This document shows, one piece after another, positions 18,843 through 28,879 of a DNA stretch of 64,000 nucleotides. The translations under genes were made by a program, and so were the position numbers. The DNA is taken from positions 2,281,886-2,345,885 of the forward strand of contig NZ_KN150731.1 of the NCBI RefSeq assembly GCF_000754805.1. The letters are read 5' to 3'. This stretch comes from Yersinia frederiksenii ATCC 33641 (GTDB lineage: Bacteria > Pseudomonadota > Gammaproteobacteria > Enterobacterales > Enterobacteriaceae). The notes under the pieces were generated by a model. That model did no database searches. It was not told where the DNA came from and was given only the letters and a program-made list of their open reading frames with translations. Numbering within the stretch: position 1 is the stretch's first letter; the number at the start of each line of letters is the position of its first letter.

Positions 18843-20294
18843 TTAGCTGTATGTCGCGACGGCAGCTCTCATACCGCGATCAATGATAGTTTGCAGTTGC
18901 TCTGTTACTTGATTTGCCAGTTGCGGCACTGCGGTCAGATCCTGCCCCCAATGACCTGCATCAGACAGTACGCTGTTAACCAACTCAGCCAGCGCGATAT
19001 CACCGTGTTTTACACCACTCCATAGTGTTGAAAAACGCTCCAGCCAATGGGCATCATCCTGCAGTGGATAGGTTTGACCATCACGCTCACCACGATAAAA
19101 GGCGATAAGTGCAGCCAGTGCAAAGGTCAGACGCGGTGGCAACTTGCCTTGCTGCTGCTGATAAGTCAGCAACTGAGGCAAAATACGAGTACGGAATTTT
19201 GTCATGCCATTCAAAGCAATAGATAACAACTGATGCTGAATAAACGGGTTGCGGAAGCGACTTAATACTGCCTGAGAGAATGACAACAGCTCGTCTTCAG
19301 GTAAATCCAAAACGGGAACAATCTCTTCAGTAATGGTTTTTTCTACAAAGCTGCTGATTTGTGCGTCGTCCATGGTCTGGCCGACAGTATCTAATCCAGA
19401 TAGATAAGCGACCGGCACCAGTGCGGTGTGCGCGCCATTCAGAATGGCAACTTTACGTTCTTTATAGGGTTTGATGTCATCAACGATACGGACATTCAGA
19501 TCTAATTTATCCAGACGAAGCTCTTGTGCCAGCTCTTTTGGCCCTTGAATAACAAACAGATAGAAATATTCGGCGGTATCCAGGAAGCTGTCTTGATAAC
19601 CCAGTTCAGTTTGTAGCGCAGCAACTTCATCACGTGGGTAGCCCGTCACAATGCGGTCGACCAAGGTTGAACAGAAGGTGTTGTTTTCAGTCAACCACTG
19701 AGTGAATGCCGCTGGCAGTTGCCAATGGCTGGCATAACGCAGCACCAGTTCACGCAGTGCTTCGCCGTTATAATCGATCAGTTCACACGGCAGCAGCACC
19801 CAGCCTTTATCCGCAGCACCGTTAAAATGCTCAAAGCGTTCGAACAGCAACCGCGTCAATTTGGCCGGGAAAGAGCTTGGCGGCGCATCATTGAATTGGT
19901 CCGCTTCATTCCAAGCAATCCCCGCTTCAGTGGTGTTTGAGAACATAAAGCGAATATTGGCATCACGTGCCAGCGCCAGATATTCATCAAACTGGCGGTA
20001 GATATTAATTTCACGGTTCACAGAGCGGATCAGGCGGGATTCACGCACCGCTTCACCCTGCTCATTCAAACCACGGATCACCGCAGTATACAGACCATCC
20101 TGAGTACTGAGTGAAGGAGGGAAATCAGTATCGATCGGACGGATCACCACGATCCCGGCATTCAGGTCGGTATGCTCATTGAGTAAATCAATCTGCCAGT
20201 CGACAAAAGCACGCAGGAAGTTGCCTTCACCAAATTGAATGATTTTGTCAGGGTGGCTACAGCCAGGAAAGTCACGACGGTTCAGGGTTTGCAT
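18843..20294 (-). CDS. uxaB: Tagaturonate reductase (altronate oxidoreductase) UxaB
   Basis: The protein has 483 residues from the ATG at 20294. A TTG just upstream is rejected because AGGTG sits 7 bases from the ATG. It reduces D-tagaturonate to D-altronate with NADH. The family signatures are clear: [19 protein letters not shown] for nucleotide binding, [10 protein letters not shown], and the catalytic Lys segment [19 protein letters not shown]. The protein is a mannitol-dehydrogenase-type enzyme. The gene is in the order uxaC-uxaB-uxaA; in E. coli uxaB is elsewhere, so the three-gene operon is a notable difference from E. coli. Confidence 0.97.
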   Translation of the reverse strand: MQTLNRRDFPGCSHPDKIIQFGEGNFLRAFVDWQIDLLNEHTDLNAGIVVIRPIDTDFPPSLSTQDGLYTAVIRGLNEQGEAVRESRLIRSVNREINIYRQFDEYLALARDANIRFMFSNTTEAGIAWNEADQFNDAPPSSFPAKLTRLLFERFEHFNGAADKGWVLLPCELIDYNGEALRELVLRYASHWQLPAAFTQWLTENNTFCSTLVDRIVTGYPRDEVAALQTELGYQDSFLDTAEYFYLFVIQGPKELAQELRLDKLDLNVRIVDDIKPYKERKVAILNGAHTALVPVAYLSGLDTVGQTMDDAQISSFVEKTITEEIVPVLDLPEDELLSFSQAVLSRFRNPFIQHQLLSIALNGMTKFRTRILPQLLTYQQQQGKLPPRLTFALAALIAFYRGERDGQTYPLQDDAHWLERFSTLWSGVKHGDIALAELVNSVLSDAGHWGQDLTAVPQLANQVTEQLQTIIDRGMRAAVATYS

Positions 20295-20494
20295 CAAGGT
20301 TCACCTCATAACGCATGCAGCCGTGGACCCATCATTACTGACAGTCCGTGCTTTGCAGACAATCCTTTCTTCGCAGAGAGGGCTTTACCGCAGCGCAGCC
20401 AAGCGTTAATTAAACAATAAGTTAAAGTTAAACAGAGCCGGTAACCGGCCCCGTTATTCGTTCTTTGGACATATCGCTAAATCGCTTTGGGCGA
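20295..20494 (-). promoter_or_regulatory. uxaC-uxaB intergenic spacer with hairpin
   Basis: This 200-bp spacer contains a small dyad gccgg/ccggc at 20437-20449 on the uxaC side and no gene. It is long for an operon spacer, so an internal promoter for uxaBA or a processing site is possible. Confidence 0.4.
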
Positions 20495-21904
20495 TTACAG
20501 CTCGATGGCGAAATACTGCTTGGCATTATCAAAGCAGATGTTTTTCACCATGGATCCCAGCAACTCAATATCTGCCGGAGCCTCGCCGTCTTCGACCCAG
20601 CGACCAATCATCTGGCATAGAATGCGACGGAAGTATTCATGGCGGGTATAAGATAAGAAACTGCGGCTATCAGTCAGCATGCCGACAAAGCGGCTCAATA
20701 AGCCAAGCTGTGCCAACTGGGTCATTTGACGTTGCATGCCATCTTTTTGGTCGTTGAACCACCAGCCAGAACCAAACTGCATTTTCCCAGCAGCACCTTC
20801 GCCCTGGAAGTTACCGACCATGGTGCCGATCACTTCGTTATCACGTGGATTCAAGCAGTAAAGAATGGTTTTTGGCAGAGCATTACGCAGACCCTGAGCA
20901 TCCAGTAGACGAGACAGAGGTTGTGCCAGCGGCTGGTCATTAATAGAGTCAAAGCCGATATCCGGCCCCACCAGATTGAACATGCGGCTGTTGTTGTTCC
21001 GCAGTGCACCGATGTGATACTGCTGCACCCATTCACGGCGGTGATATTCACCTGACAGGAAGAGCAACACTGCGGTTTTAAACTGAGCGGTCTCTTCAGC
21101 GCTTGGCTGATTACCAGCCAGACGACGCGCCAGAATAGCATCCAGAGTGGCTTCGTCGGCTTCACCGTAAACCACCACATCCAATGCGTGGTCAGAAACT
21201 TTACAACCGTGGGTGGCAAAGTGATCCATACGTTTGTTCAGGGCAGTACAGAGATCAGCAAAGCGGCTGATGGAGGTATCGGCGGCAGCTTCCAAACGTT
21301 GCATATAGTCGTTGAAACCCGCAGCTTCAATGTTGAAAGCTTTGTCCGGGCGCCAGCTTGGCAATACTTTAATATTGAAGCTACCGTCAGCAGCAATGGC
21401 TTTGTGATGGCGCAGGTCATCAATAGGATCGTCAGTGGTACCGACCATTTTGACATTCATCTGCTGCATGATGCCGCGCGCGGAGAAGTTGTCCTGAGCC
21501 AGCAATTCGTTACCGCGCTGCCAGATTTCTTCTGACGTTGCAGGGGATAGCAGCTTACCTGTAATACCAAATGGGCGACGCAGTTCAAGATGTGTCCAGT
21601 GATACAGCGGGTTGCCGATAGTATGAGGAACCGTGGCTGCCCAAGCTTCAAACTTTTCGCGGTCACTGGCATCCCCCGTACACAGACGCTCTGCAACACC
21701 ATTAGTCCGCATAGCACGCCATTTGTAATGGTCACCTTTCAGCCAGATGTCATACAAGTTCTTAAAGCGGTAATTTTCTGCGATCTGTTCAGGGGGTAAA
21801 TGGCAGTGATAATCATAGATCGGCTGATCTTTTGCATAGTCATGATACAGACGACGGGCGAATTCGGTGTCGAGTAAAAAGTCTTCGGTCAAAAACTGCG
21901 CCAT
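20495..21904 (-). CDS. uxaC: Uronate isomerase UxaC
   Basis: The protein has 469 residues from the ATG at 21904, which has GAGGAA at a good distance. An upstream start at 21928 has no such support. UxaC isomerises D-glucuronate and D-galacturonate to fructuronate and tagaturonate. It is an amidohydrolase-fold enzyme; the HCH metal motif appears in [16 protein letters not shown], and [11 protein letters not shown] and [18 protein letters not shown] are family hallmarks. It is the first gene of uxaCBA and diverges from the transporter gene exuT. A candidate ExuR operator lies 52 bp upstream. Confidence 0.97.
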   Translation of the reverse strand: MAQFLTEDFLLDTEFARRLYHDYAKDQPIYDYHCHLPPEQIAENYRFKNLYDIWLKGDHYKWRAMRTNGVAERLCTGDASDREKFEAWAATVPHTIGNPLYHWTHLELRRPFGITGKLLSPATSEEIWQRGNELLAQDNFSARGIMQQMNVKMVGTTDDPIDDLRHHKAIAADGSFNIKVLPSWRPDKAFNIEAAGFNDYMQRLEAAADTSISRFADLCTALNKRMDHFATHGCKVSDHALDVVVYGEADEATLDAILARRLAGNQPSAEETAQFKTAVLLFLSGEYHRREWVQQYHIGALRNNNSRMFNLVGPDIGFDSINDQPLAQPLSRLLDAQGLRNALPKTILYCLNPRDNEVIGTMVGNFQGEGAAGKMQFGSGWWFNDQKDGMQRQMTQLAQLGLLSRFVGMLTDSRSFLSYTRHEYFRRILCQMIGRWVEDGEAPADIELLGSMVKNICFDNAKQYFAIEL

Positions 21905-21955
21905 ATTGGGTTCCTCACTTGAGTACATCTTAGAGTACTGCTTTCTGTTATCGCG

Positions 21956-21973
21956 AAGTTATCACACCAATTT
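21956..21973. promoter_or_regulatory. Candidate ExuR operator for uxaCBA
   Basis: The 18-mer aagttatcacaccaattt matches the recalled ExuR/UxuR consensus (aaattggtataccaattt) at 13 of 18 positions, with a perfect right half. It lies just upstream of uxaC. Confidence 0.45.
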
Positions 21974-22459
21974 CATCTATCGTCCAGCATTTTTTTATAG
22001 ATGGATATCGCAAAAATCTAACAAAAAGAACAAATACTCAACATTTATAGTCTATTTAGCCCCTTTCGGCACTAAGTCTGTCGGGTTCTATTATTCCCTA
22101 ATTGAAAAGTGGTTTTTGTGATGTCACTCAACTTTTAAATCTGTATGACAAGTTATTGTTGCGTCGCCATCAGTCATCTCACCCGCAATGTTTAAACAAA
22201 TGCGCTAATTTGGCTCAAATGGGATATCAAAGTGAGGCCGTACCAGCACTGCGGCCTCAAATAGCAAGGGCAAGGTCGTCGCTGATGGAACACATCGACA
22301 AATATCACTTACTACACACGGCTTAAGACCGAAGTGATATCGGGAGCAACAGCATTCTGAATACCCATCTCAGGGAGACAGGCTGTTGCGCCACTCGACC
22401 CAAAAAGGAGCATCAGGTACCACCGCATGCACAGCAATGTCGGATTGGACCAAATTGCG

Positions 22460-22492
22460 CCATGAAACGTGACGACAGGCTACGTTTCATGG
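22460..22492 (+). promoter_or_regulatory. Perfect 11-bp inverted repeat in the exuT leader
   Basis: The arms ccatgaaacgt (22460-22470) and acgtttcatgg (22482-22492) are exact inverted repeats with an 11-base loop, ending 30 bases before the exuT ATG. The halves resemble KdgR half-sites (tgaaac and gtttca), but the spacing is too wide for a normal KdgR box, so an RNA hairpin is equally possible. Confidence 0.5.
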
Positions 22493-22522
22493 CAGTAATC
22501 TTAGACTGGGAGAAAGTTATAA

Positions 22523-23827
22523 ATGATGCGTAAAATTAAAGGCTTACGCTGGTACATGATCGCTTTGGTCACCGTCGGCACTATATTAGGTTACTTAACA
22601 CGTAACGCTATTGCTGTTGCTGCACCAACGTTGCAAGAACAGTTACATATCACCACACAGCAATACTCTTACATTATTGCCGCTTATTCTGCTGCTTACA
22701 CCATCATGCAACCGGTAGCCGGTTATGTTCTGGATGTCATGGGCACAAAAGTGGGCTATGCCATGTTTGCCATTATGTGGGCCATATTCTGTATGAGCAC
22801 TGCATTGGCCAGTAGCTGGGGTGGTCTCGCTATCGCCCGTGGTGCGGTAGGTATGGCAGAGGCTGCTATGATCCCTGCGGGCCTGAAAGCCAGTAGTGAA
22901 TGGTTCCCTGCGAAAGAGCGTTCCATTGCCGTTGGTTACTTCAACGTTGGTTCCTCTATCGGCGGCATGATTGCTCCACCATTGGTGGTATGGGCTATCG
23001 TGATGCACAGTTGGCAGATGGCATTTATCATCACTGGTGTGCTTAGCCTGATTTGGGCAATTGCCTGGTTAATCCTTTACAAACACCCGAAAGACCAGAA
23101 AAAACTGACTGATGAAGAACGTGAATACATCCTCAGTGGTCAAGAAGCACAGCACTCCACCGCTAACGCTAAAAAGATGTCTGCAATGCAGATTATCCGT
23201 AACCGTCAGTTCTGGGGGATTGCAATCCCACGTTTCCTGGCCGAGCCTGCCTGGGGGACATTCAACGCCTGGATCCCACTGTTCATGTTTAAAGCTTATG
23301 GCTTTAACCTGAAAGAGATCGCCATGTTTGCCTGGATGCCAATGCTGTTTGCCGACTTAGGCTGCATCTTGGGTGGTTATCTGCCACCGTTATTCCAGAA
23401 ATACTTCAAAGTTAATCTGATTGTTTCCCGTAAGTTAGTGGTAACTATGGGTGGTCTGTTGATGATTGCACCTGGGACCATTGGTCTGTTCACCAGCCCT
23501 TATGCCGCTATCGCACTGCTTTGTGTTGGTGGCTTTGCGCACCAATCACTGTCTGGGGCACTGATTACCTTATCATCCGACGTTTTTGGTCGTAACGAAG
23601 TGGCAACAGCCAACGGCTTGACCGGTATGGCGGCCTGGACCGCCAGTACCATGTTCGCCCTAGTGGTCGGTGCTTTGGCAGATACCATGGGCTTCAGCCC
23701 GCTGTTCGCAGCACTGGCTGTATTTGACGTGTTGGCCGTCGTGGTCATCTGGACTGTTCTACAAAACCGCCCAGCCGTAGAACCGGTTATCAACCCGATT
23801 CAACAATCTCCGGCCGGACAGAATTAA
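22523..23827 (+). CDS. exuT: Hexuronate transporter ExuT
   Basis: The protein has 434 residues and belongs to the anion:cation symporter branch of the major facilitator superfamily. It imports galacturonate and glucuronate. Twelve hydrophobic segments are visible, along with the RNAIAVAAPTLQE opening and the segment FLAEPAWGTFNAWIPLF that are typical of ExuT. Two consecutive ATG codons (22523 and 22526) follow GGGAGAAAG. It diverges from uxaCBA and is followed by exuR, so transport, catabolism and regulation are grouped. Confidence 0.96.
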   Translation: MMRKIKGLRWYMIALVTVGTILGYLTRNAIAVAAPTLQEQLHITTQQYSYIIAAYSAAYTIMQPVAGYVLDVMGTKVGYAMFAIMWAIFCMSTALASSWGGLAIARGAVGMAEAAMIPAGLKASSEWFPAKERSIAVGYFNVGSSIGGMIAPPLVVWAIVMHSWQMAFIITGVLSLIWAIAWLILYKHPKDQKKLTDEEREYILSGQEAQHSTANAKKMSAMQIIRNRQFWGIAIPRFLAEPAWGTFNAWIPLFMFKAYGFNLKEIAMFAWMPMLFADLGCILGGYLPPLFQKYFKVNLIVSRKLVVTMGGLLMIAPGTIGLFTSPYAAIALLCVGGFAHQSLSGALITLSSDVFGRNEVATANGLTGMAAWTASTMFALVVGALADTMGFSPLFAALAVFDVLAVVVIWTVLQNRPAVEPVINPIQQSPAGQN

Positions 23828-23852
23828 TCTGAATAGCCATTATTAACTCATC

Positions 23853-23883
23853 AGCCCGGTAATGATTTGCCGGGCTTTTTTTA
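23853..23883 (+). terminator. exuT: Intrinsic terminator of exuT
   Basis: The stem agcccgg / ccgggct has a 10-base loop and is followed by eight Ts. Confidence 0.9.
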
Positions 23884-23959
23884 TCCATCCTCTTTGCACC
23901 TTATTTACCGCATTTTTTCCATCATAACTGTGATAGCAATGACTAGAACCCAATAGGGA

Positions 23960-23977
23960 TAAGTGGTATAACAAGTC
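23960..23977. promoter_or_regulatory. Candidate ExuR autoregulation site
   Basis: The 18-mer taagtggtataacaagtc matches the ExuR consensus centre (tggtata) and 13 of 18 positions overall. It lies 87 bp before the exuR start. This is inference from a recalled consensus. Confidence 0.42.
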
Positions 23978-24064
23978 CAATTGTATCTCCTTCGGGATAT
24001 CATGCCTTCCAGACAAAATGAGTCGCTAAATCTGCGACCTCAATTGATCCCAAGAGCCTTAATC

Positions 24065-24889
24065 ATGGAATTCACAGAAACCAGACGGTTGTACCAGCAG
24101 TTAGCCGCAGAGTTAAAGCAGCGCATCGAAGCGGGTGTTTACCCGGTAGGCGATAAATTGCCTGCAGAACGCTACATTTCCGAAGAAATGAATGTCAGCC
24201 GAACCGTGGTCCGTGAAGCGATTATCATGTTGGAAGTGGAAGGTTACGTAGAAGTGCGCAAAGGATCCGGCATCCATGTGATGTCGAATAAGCAAAAGCA
24301 CCTGGTGATGCCCAACCACGGCATTGAGTTCGCTACCGCGGGTCCTTTTGAGCTATTACAAGCGCGTCAGTTGATCGAGAGTAATATTGCTGAATTTGCT
24401 GCTACACAAGTGACTCGGCAGGATATTGTGCAATTAATTGAGATCCAAAAACATGCACGGCAAGAAGATCGTTTCCGCGACTCGCAGTGGGATCTGAAAT
24501 TTCATGTGCAAGTTGCTTTAGCAACTCAAAATACCGCCATGGCCACGGTTGTCGAAAAGATGTGGAGCCAGCGGGTACATAACCCTTACTGGATCAAACT
24601 GCACGAACATATCGATGATATGTCGATCGAGAGCTGGTGCGAAGACCACGACAGGATCCTTGAAGCGCTGATGCGTAAAGATCCTTACGCCAGTAAACTT
24701 GCCATGTGGCAACATCTGGAAAACACCAAACAGATGCTATTCCGTGCCACTACAGATGATTTTGAGTTTAATGTGGACCGCTACCTATTCACTGAAAACC
24801 CGGTTGTTCATCTCGATATCCCCAGCGTAGCAAACAGACAGCAGGCGGACGAGGACACTAAGACGGACCCTTACCCTCTACAGCGATAA
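24065..24889 (+). CDS. exuR: GntR/FadR-type hexuronate regulator ExuR
   Basis: The protein has 274 residues from the ATG at 24065 ([20 protein letters not shown]), matching the E. coli N-terminus. An earlier in-frame ATG at 23981 would add 28 unrelated residues. Residues 1-75 hold a GntR winged helix ([20 protein letters not shown], then [13 protein letters not shown]). The C-terminal FCD domain ([31 protein letters not shown], and [10 protein letters not shown]) binds the inducer, galacturonate- or glucuronate-derived. It represses uxaCBA and exuT. The C-terminal tail is slightly longer than in E. coli. Confidence 0.96.
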   Translation: MEFTETRRLYQQLAAELKQRIEAGVYPVGDKLPAERYISEEMNVSRTVVREAIIMLEVEGYVEVRKGSGIHVMSNKQKHLVMPNHGIEFATAGPFELLQARQLIESNIAEFAATQVTRQDIVQLIEIQKHARQEDRFRDSQWDLKFHVQVALATQNTAMATVVEKMWSQRVHNPYWIKLHEHIDDMSIESWCEDHDRILEALMRKDPYASKLAMWQHLENTKQMLFRATTDDFEFNVDRYLFTENPVVHLDIPSVANRQQADEDTKTDPYPLQR

Positions 24890-24893
24890 TTCA

Positions 24894-24931
24894 CAGGGAA
24901 GAGAAACCAGCGCTATTCTTTCTCTTCCCTG
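24894..24931 (+). terminator. exuR: exuR 3' hairpin
   Basis: A perfect 13-bp stem (cagggaagagaaa / tttctcttccctg) starts five bases after the stop. The following bases are only moderately T-rich. Confidence 0.6.
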
Positions 24932-25120
24932 CAAGTTTATGCCGCTTTGTGGTCAGTAAATGTTGGGTTCTGTCAGCAAATGTCAGCATTAGGCCTTTTT
25001 TTAAACTAGCGCTTAAAAAACACTCAACTAGCCTCTATATTTCCCTGTTTCATATCTCGCTATTTTGCTAAAGTGGCAGCACTTTTTTATTCTGGTGATT
25101 GGGGAGCGAAACGCAAATAC

Positions 25121-25618
25121 ATGCGCTGGTTGTTTGCTCTGTTTATTGCAGTGTCGTGTTGGGTCGGTTCCGTTTCCGGCAGCCTACTATCGCCTATGCA
25201 TTCACCCTCACCGGTCACCTTATTTGCACTTGACTGCCACTATTCCAGCCACACATCTTCATCCGTAAATGGGTTTTCGTCCTACCTGTATCTACAAAAG
25301 AAAAGTCTCTATTCGCAATTACGTTTGATGGGTGTCCCGGTCAAAAAAACTGCCATAAAGAATCGACTGGGTGCGACTAACTTTAGTGGATCGGTAAATC
25401 CTTCCTTGGCCAATAACAACTGGCTTAGCAACCCCTATCTGGCAATGTCTCGCAGTAGTAGGGCAGATGAAATCTACAAACAGCCGCGGCAATCACTGCC
25501 ACTGCTGAAGTACTCCAACTGGATATTCCATGTATCGACACAGCAAAATCGTGTGGGTGGCTGGAAAGAGAGCAATACTCAATACAGCGGGATGCTTACC
25601 TACCACAATTTGGCGTGA
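25121..25618 (+). CDS. Exported hypothetical protein
   Basis: I do not recognise this gene. From the ATG at 25121 it encodes 165 residues with a likely signal peptide (MRWLFALFIAVSCWVGSVSG), followed by a Ser- and Asn-rich region with no motif I can name. The phrases TNFSGSVNPSLANNNWLSNP and NRVGGWKESNTQYSG give no family. A gggag lies 14 bases upstream, which is too far to be an ideal ribosome-binding site, so the start is uncertain. It lies between exuR and yqjA, where E. coli has no gene. It is probably periplasmic if real. Confidence 0.5.
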   Translation: MRWLFALFIAVSCWVGSVSGSLLSPMHSPSPVTLFALDCHYSSHTSSSVNGFSSYLYLQKKSLYSQLRLMGVPVKKTAIKNRLGATNFSGSVNPSLANNNWLSNPYLAMSRSSRADEIYKQPRQSLPLLKYSNWIFHVSTQQNRVGGWKESNTQYSGMLTYHNLA

Positions 25619-25823
25619 TAACGTCTTTGTTGAGTCATTGTCGAAGTCACTCAACAAGAAGTAAATTTACGGCTAGATATCAGCGAATTGGTTTGTTCTA
25701 CGTGCCTTTTGGTACCTTTATCGAAACCATCGCTTAAACACGAAAAACCACCAGATACCGTTATTATCGTGTTTATATCCATAACGATGCATACAACAAA
25801 CAATGACGTTTTAGGAATACCAG

Positions 25824-26513
25824 ATGGATATCATTAAAGAACTCTTACATGCTCTATGGGCACAAGACTATGAGACGTTGGCGAACCCATCTCTAGTCTG
25901 GGCCATTTACATTCTACTGTTTGTGATACTTTTTCTGGAGAATGGTTTACTTCCAGCAGCCTTCTTACCTGGCGATAGTTTGCTGATTTTAGTCGGCGTA
26001 TTGATTGCAAAAGGGGCGATGAGTTTCCCAGTAACACTGGTGGTATTAACGACCGCGGCCAGCCTTGGTTGCTGGGTCAGCTATATTCAGGGGCGATGGC
26101 TAGGGAATACAAAAATCGTGCAAGGATGGCTATCCCATCTACCAGCTCATTACCACCAACGTGCCCATAACTTGTTCCACCGTCACGGGCTATCCGCTTT
26201 GTTGGTTGGCCGTTTCCTGGCATTCGTACGCACATTGTTACCCACAATTGCCGGTCTTTCTGGCCTGAACAATGCTCGTTTTCAGTTTTTCAACTGGATG
26301 AGTGGCCTGCTTTGGGTCTTGATCCTGACCACTATGGGCTTTGCCTTTGGTAAGACCCCCGTATTCTTGAAATACGAAGATGAAGTTATGTTCGTCCTGA
26401 TGTTGCTGCCGTTGGCACTCTTGGTGATTGGCCTGTTTGGTTCTTTATATGTGCTTTGGCGCAAAAAAAACGCGTCTCCCGTTGAAGATAAAAACAAAGG
26501 TAAACCAGAGTGA
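25824..26513 (+). CDS. yqjA: DedA-family membrane protein YqjA
   Basis: The protein has 229 residues with several hydrophobic segments and the DedA/SNARE-associated signature: [20 protein letters not shown] and [17 protein letters not shown]. DedA proteins such as YqjA support proton-dependent transport and lipid translocation and are needed for alkaline tolerance and resistance to some drugs in E. coli. The last four bases overlap the start of mzrA (GTGA), so both are probably co-translated, as in E. coli. Confidence 0.96.
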   Translation: MDIIKELLHALWAQDYETLANPSLVWAIYILLFVILFLENGLLPAAFLPGDSLLILVGVLIAKGAMSFPVTLVVLTTAASLGCWVSYIQGRWLGNTKIVQGWLSHLPAHYHQRAHNLFHRHGLSALLVGRFLAFVRTLLPTIAGLSGLNNARFQFFNWMSGLLWVLILTTMGFAFGKTPVFLKYEDEVMFVLMLLPLALLVIGLFGSLYVLWRKKNASPVEDKNKGKPE

Positions 26514-26899
26514 TCAACCTCAGGGGCCGTTTTGGCCGCCCGGTCTGGCACTATCTTATTCTGCCAGTGACGGTTTTATTGCTGGCAGCGTTGCTGTTTA
26601 CGCCTATCATCATGCGTACGGAGAGTGCGTTGAAAATTCGGCCTAATCAGCAAGGGCTGTCTTTACCCGATGGATTTTATCTCTACCAACATCTCGACCA
26701 GCGTGGGATTCGTATCAAAAGCATCACCCCAGAGAATGATAGCCTGGTGGTGAGCCTGGAATCACCAGAACAACAAACAGAAGCCATTGAAGTTTTGCAG
26801 GATATTCTGCCAAGTGGCTATGTGATTGTCTCGAGTGAGTCAAAAAAACGTCAGCGCTTATTGCCCGCGTTCAGAAATAACCTACAAAATGTAGGGTAA
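26510..26899 (+). CDS. mzrA: EnvZ/OmpR modulator MzrA
   Basis: The protein has 129 residues and begins at a GTG at 26510 that overlaps the yqjA stop. It has one membrane segment ([21 protein letters not shown]) and a periplasmic domain ([17 protein letters not shown]). MzrA links CpxAR and EnvZ/OmpR signalling by binding EnvZ. The overlap with yqjA is the E. coli arrangement. The non-ATG start matches the tight coupling. Confidence 0.92.
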   Translation: MINLRGRFGRPVWHYLILPVTVLLLAALLFTPIIMRTESALKIRPNQQGLSLPDGFYLYQHLDQRGIRIKSITPENDSLVVSLESPEQQTEAIEVLQDILPSGYVIVSSESKKRQRLLPAFRNNLQNVG

Positions 26900-27083
26900 T
26901 CTCCTCTGCGGGGAGTTATCTTCCCGCACTCATCCTTTCTTTATTACCCTTTTATTCTGCTGATATATGATTAATCTATAAAAAATCCCGTAGTAAACTT
27001 GGGTATCACATCATTCAGCGCTATGCTTAGTCATTCACGGCAGCCTATTTCCCCTGATTCTTGCTGTAAAAGGAAGCAATACT

Positions 27084-27452
27084 ATGTTGTTACGTCGCTC
27101 TCTCCTGTTGGTGTTACCTATTATCGCTTTTTGTGGCGTCGCCCAAGCAAATGAATGCGACACCAAAGCTAAAGAAATCCAACAGCAGATTGATTATGCC
27201 AAACAGCATGGCAATACCCGCCGCGCCGCAGGTCTGGAAACCGCATTGAAAGAAGTGAAAAACAATTGCACCGTTGAAAGCCTGAAAGCTGAGCGGCAGG
27301 AAAAAATCAAAGAAAAGCAGCACAAAGTCACTGAGCGGAAACAAGAGCTAAAAGAAGCTCAGCAAAAAGGTGACGCTGACAAAATTACCAAGCAACAGAA
27401 AAAGTTAACGCAAGCACAAGCTGAGTTAAAACAAGCTCAGGCACAAAAGTAG
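27084..27452 (+). CDS. yqjC: Periplasmic DUF1090 protein YqjC
   Basis: The protein has 122 residues with a signal peptide ending CGVAQA. The mature part is a charged helical coiled coil rich in Lys, Glu and Gln (KEKQHKVTERKQELKEAQQK). The two Cys residues in NECDTK and KNNCTV may form a disulfide. The family DUF1090 is periplasmic with no assigned function. It precedes yqjDEK, as in E. coli. Confidence 0.92.
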   Translation: MLLRRSLLLVLPIIAFCGVAQANECDTKAKEIQQQIDYAKQHGNTRRAAGLETALKEVKNNCTVESLKAERQEKIKEKQHKVTERKQELKEAQQKGDADKITKQQKKLTQAQAELKQAQAQK

Positions 27453-27586
27453 CGACTCCCTATTTAAATACAGTTAAATACACAAACAGTGGATGATTTG
27501 GAATTTATTAGGATTATTAACCTATCAACTGCCAGAGAAATTCACTAGATTAGGTATTCACCTCAGTTATGTTAAGGAGCTATTAC

Positions 27587-27892
27587 ATGCCACAAGATAA
27601 AACCTCTGAACATTTGCGCGCTGAACTTAAGTCATTGGCTGATACTTTGGAAGAAGTACTGCAATCTTCGACCGATAAGCCGAAAGCTGAGCTAGATAAG
27701 CTACGAGCTAAGGCTGAAAGCGCGTTGAAAGACACACGCGAGCGTCTGAGTGAAACTAGCGATAGAATCGCTGCCCAAACCAAAGAGATTGCTGATAAAG
27801 CTGACACTTATGTCCATGATAACCCATGGCATGGCGTTGGTATCGGTGCCGCTATCGGCGTGGTGTTAGGCGTTCTGTTGTCTCGCCGCTAA
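27587..27892 (+). CDS. yqjD: ElaB/YqjD-type ribosome-associated membrane protein
   Basis: The protein has 101 residues from the ATG at 27587, with AAGGAG upstream. The N-terminal part is a charged helix (LRAELKSLADTLEEVLQ), and the C-terminal segment (DNPWHGVGIGAAIGVVLGVLLSRR) is the conserved membrane anchor of the DUF883 family. E. coli YqjD anchors ribosomes to the membrane in stationary phase under RpoS. It is followed by yqjE after two bases. Confidence 0.94.
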   Translation: MPQDKTSEHLRAELKSLADTLEEVLQSSTDKPKAELDKLRAKAESALKDTRERLSETSDRIAAQTKEIADKADTYVHDNPWHGVGIGAAIGVVLGVLLSRR

Positions 27893-27894
27893 TT

Positions 27895-28290
27895 ATGGCA
27901 GAACTCCCTCAAACTCAGGGCCCCGGTAAAGGGGTCCTCGATACGGTTCACCGCATCGCTACCATTGTCGTTGGCATGGTTGAAACCCGTGTCCGTCTGG
28001 CTGCGATTGAGCTGGAAGAAGAAAAAGCAACACTGATTCAGTTGCTGATGATGGCAGGGATCACTCTGCTGTTGACCGCTTTCGGTTTAATGAGCCTGTT
28101 GGTATTGGTGATATGGGCTATTGATCCTGCCTATCGTTTAATGGCGTTAGGATCGACAACGGCAGTGCTATTAGCACTGGCAATAATTGGTGTTATCTGG
28201 ACTCTCACCAAAGCGCGCCGCTCCACTCTGCTAGGTTCAACCCGTAAGCAGTTGGAAACGGATCGCGAATTATTGGAGAAAGAGCGTTGA
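27895..28290 (+). CDS. yqjE: YqjE-family inner membrane protein
   Basis: The protein has 131 residues from the ATG at 27895; an upstream frame start overlapping yqjD is rejected. It has two membrane segments (MMAGITLLLTAFGLMSLLVL and ALGSTTAVLLALAIIGVIW) flanked by charged helices, typical of the YqjE/phage-holin-like family (PF07332). No function is established. It lies two bases after yqjD and its last bases overlap the start of yqjK. Confidence 0.92.
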   Translation: MAELPQTQGPGKGVLDTVHRIATIVVGMVETRVRLAAIELEEEKATLIQLLMMAGITLLLTAFGLMSLLVLVIWAIDPAYRLMALGSTTAVLLALAIIGVIWTLTKARRSTLLGSTRKQLETDRELLEKER

Positions 28291-28571
28291 GCCGCCGTCA
28301 ATTAGCACAGGAGAAAGCCGCATTGTTACGGGAGATCCAGCAGCAACGTCTGGATCTCGCTAACAGTGCTGCGCATTGGATTGAAGTCACCGCACCTTAT
28401 GATCGTGGCTGGGCGAAAATCGTCGGTATGCGAAAATATTTGATGGTTGGCTCAAGCATTGTGGCGTTATATGGCATCCGCCACCCCAGTAAGTTAATCC
28501 GCTGGTCGCGTAGAGCGGTCAGTGTATGGGGCACTATCCAATTGTTTAAAAAAACTTTTTTACTACGTTAA
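28287..28571 (+). CDS. yqjK: YqjK-family protein
   Basis: The protein has 94 residues and begins at a TTG at 28287 that overlaps the yqjE stop. It shows the family layout: a charged N-terminal helix (EKAALLREIQQQRLDLANS), then a segment around YLMVGSSIVALYGIRHPSKL, then RWSRRAVSVWGTIQLFKK. The weak TTG start and overlap suggest translational coupling. Function is unknown. Confidence 0.85.
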   Translation: MSRRQLAQEKAALLREIQQQRLDLANSAAHWIEVTAPYDRGWAKIVGMRKYLMVGSSIVALYGIRHPSKLIRWSRRAVSVWGTIQLFKKTFLLR

Positions 28572-28636
28572 TGCCCACCAAGACTGTTCCGGTCACCGCT
28601 ATAAACTGATAGTTAATACCGCCAGAATCTCACTCA

Positions 28637-28674
28637 GCCTGCTCTCTGCGGGTTCCCGCCATAAGCAGGCTTTT
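28637..28674 (+). terminator. Terminator after yqjCDEK
   Basis: The stem gcctgct / agcaggc encloses an inner gcggg/ccgc hairpin and is followed by tttta. Confidence 0.8.
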
Positions 28675-28879
28675 ATCTTCTGTCACTTCAGTTTTTTTGA
28701 TGAAAAACGACAGTTTTACTTGCTAACAACTTCTCAACTTCTCGACTAACATTCTCTCATCAACTCAGGATGTTTGCGGAAAAAATCTCCACAGACAACT
28801 ACATACAGATATTTTTATATCCCATTAACGCCCGCAGATGCCAGGCATTAATACAAACAACTTTTTGGAGAAGTCGTCG

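Larger units (their letters stand above)
21905..22522. other. Divergent uxaC/exuT regulatory region
   Basis: These 618 bp contain no convincing gene. They hold the candidate ExuR site near uxaC and an 11-bp inverted repeat near exuT. The distance suggests separate promoters and several regulator sites for the two divergent units. Confidence 0.6.

Noticed and set aside
22117-22128. CRP site (tgtga ... tcac) in the uxaC-exuT region
   Set aside because: The halves are only two bases apart, whereas a CRP site needs six.
22102-22326. 74-codon plus-strand frame in the exuT upstream region
   Set aside because: It has no recognisable motif, no Shine-Dalgarno sequence, and sits in a regulatory region.
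25065-25268. 67-codon frame overlapping the start of the exported protein gene
   Set aside because: It is in another frame, with no signal peptide or ribosome-binding site. The frame starting at 25121 is more protein-like.
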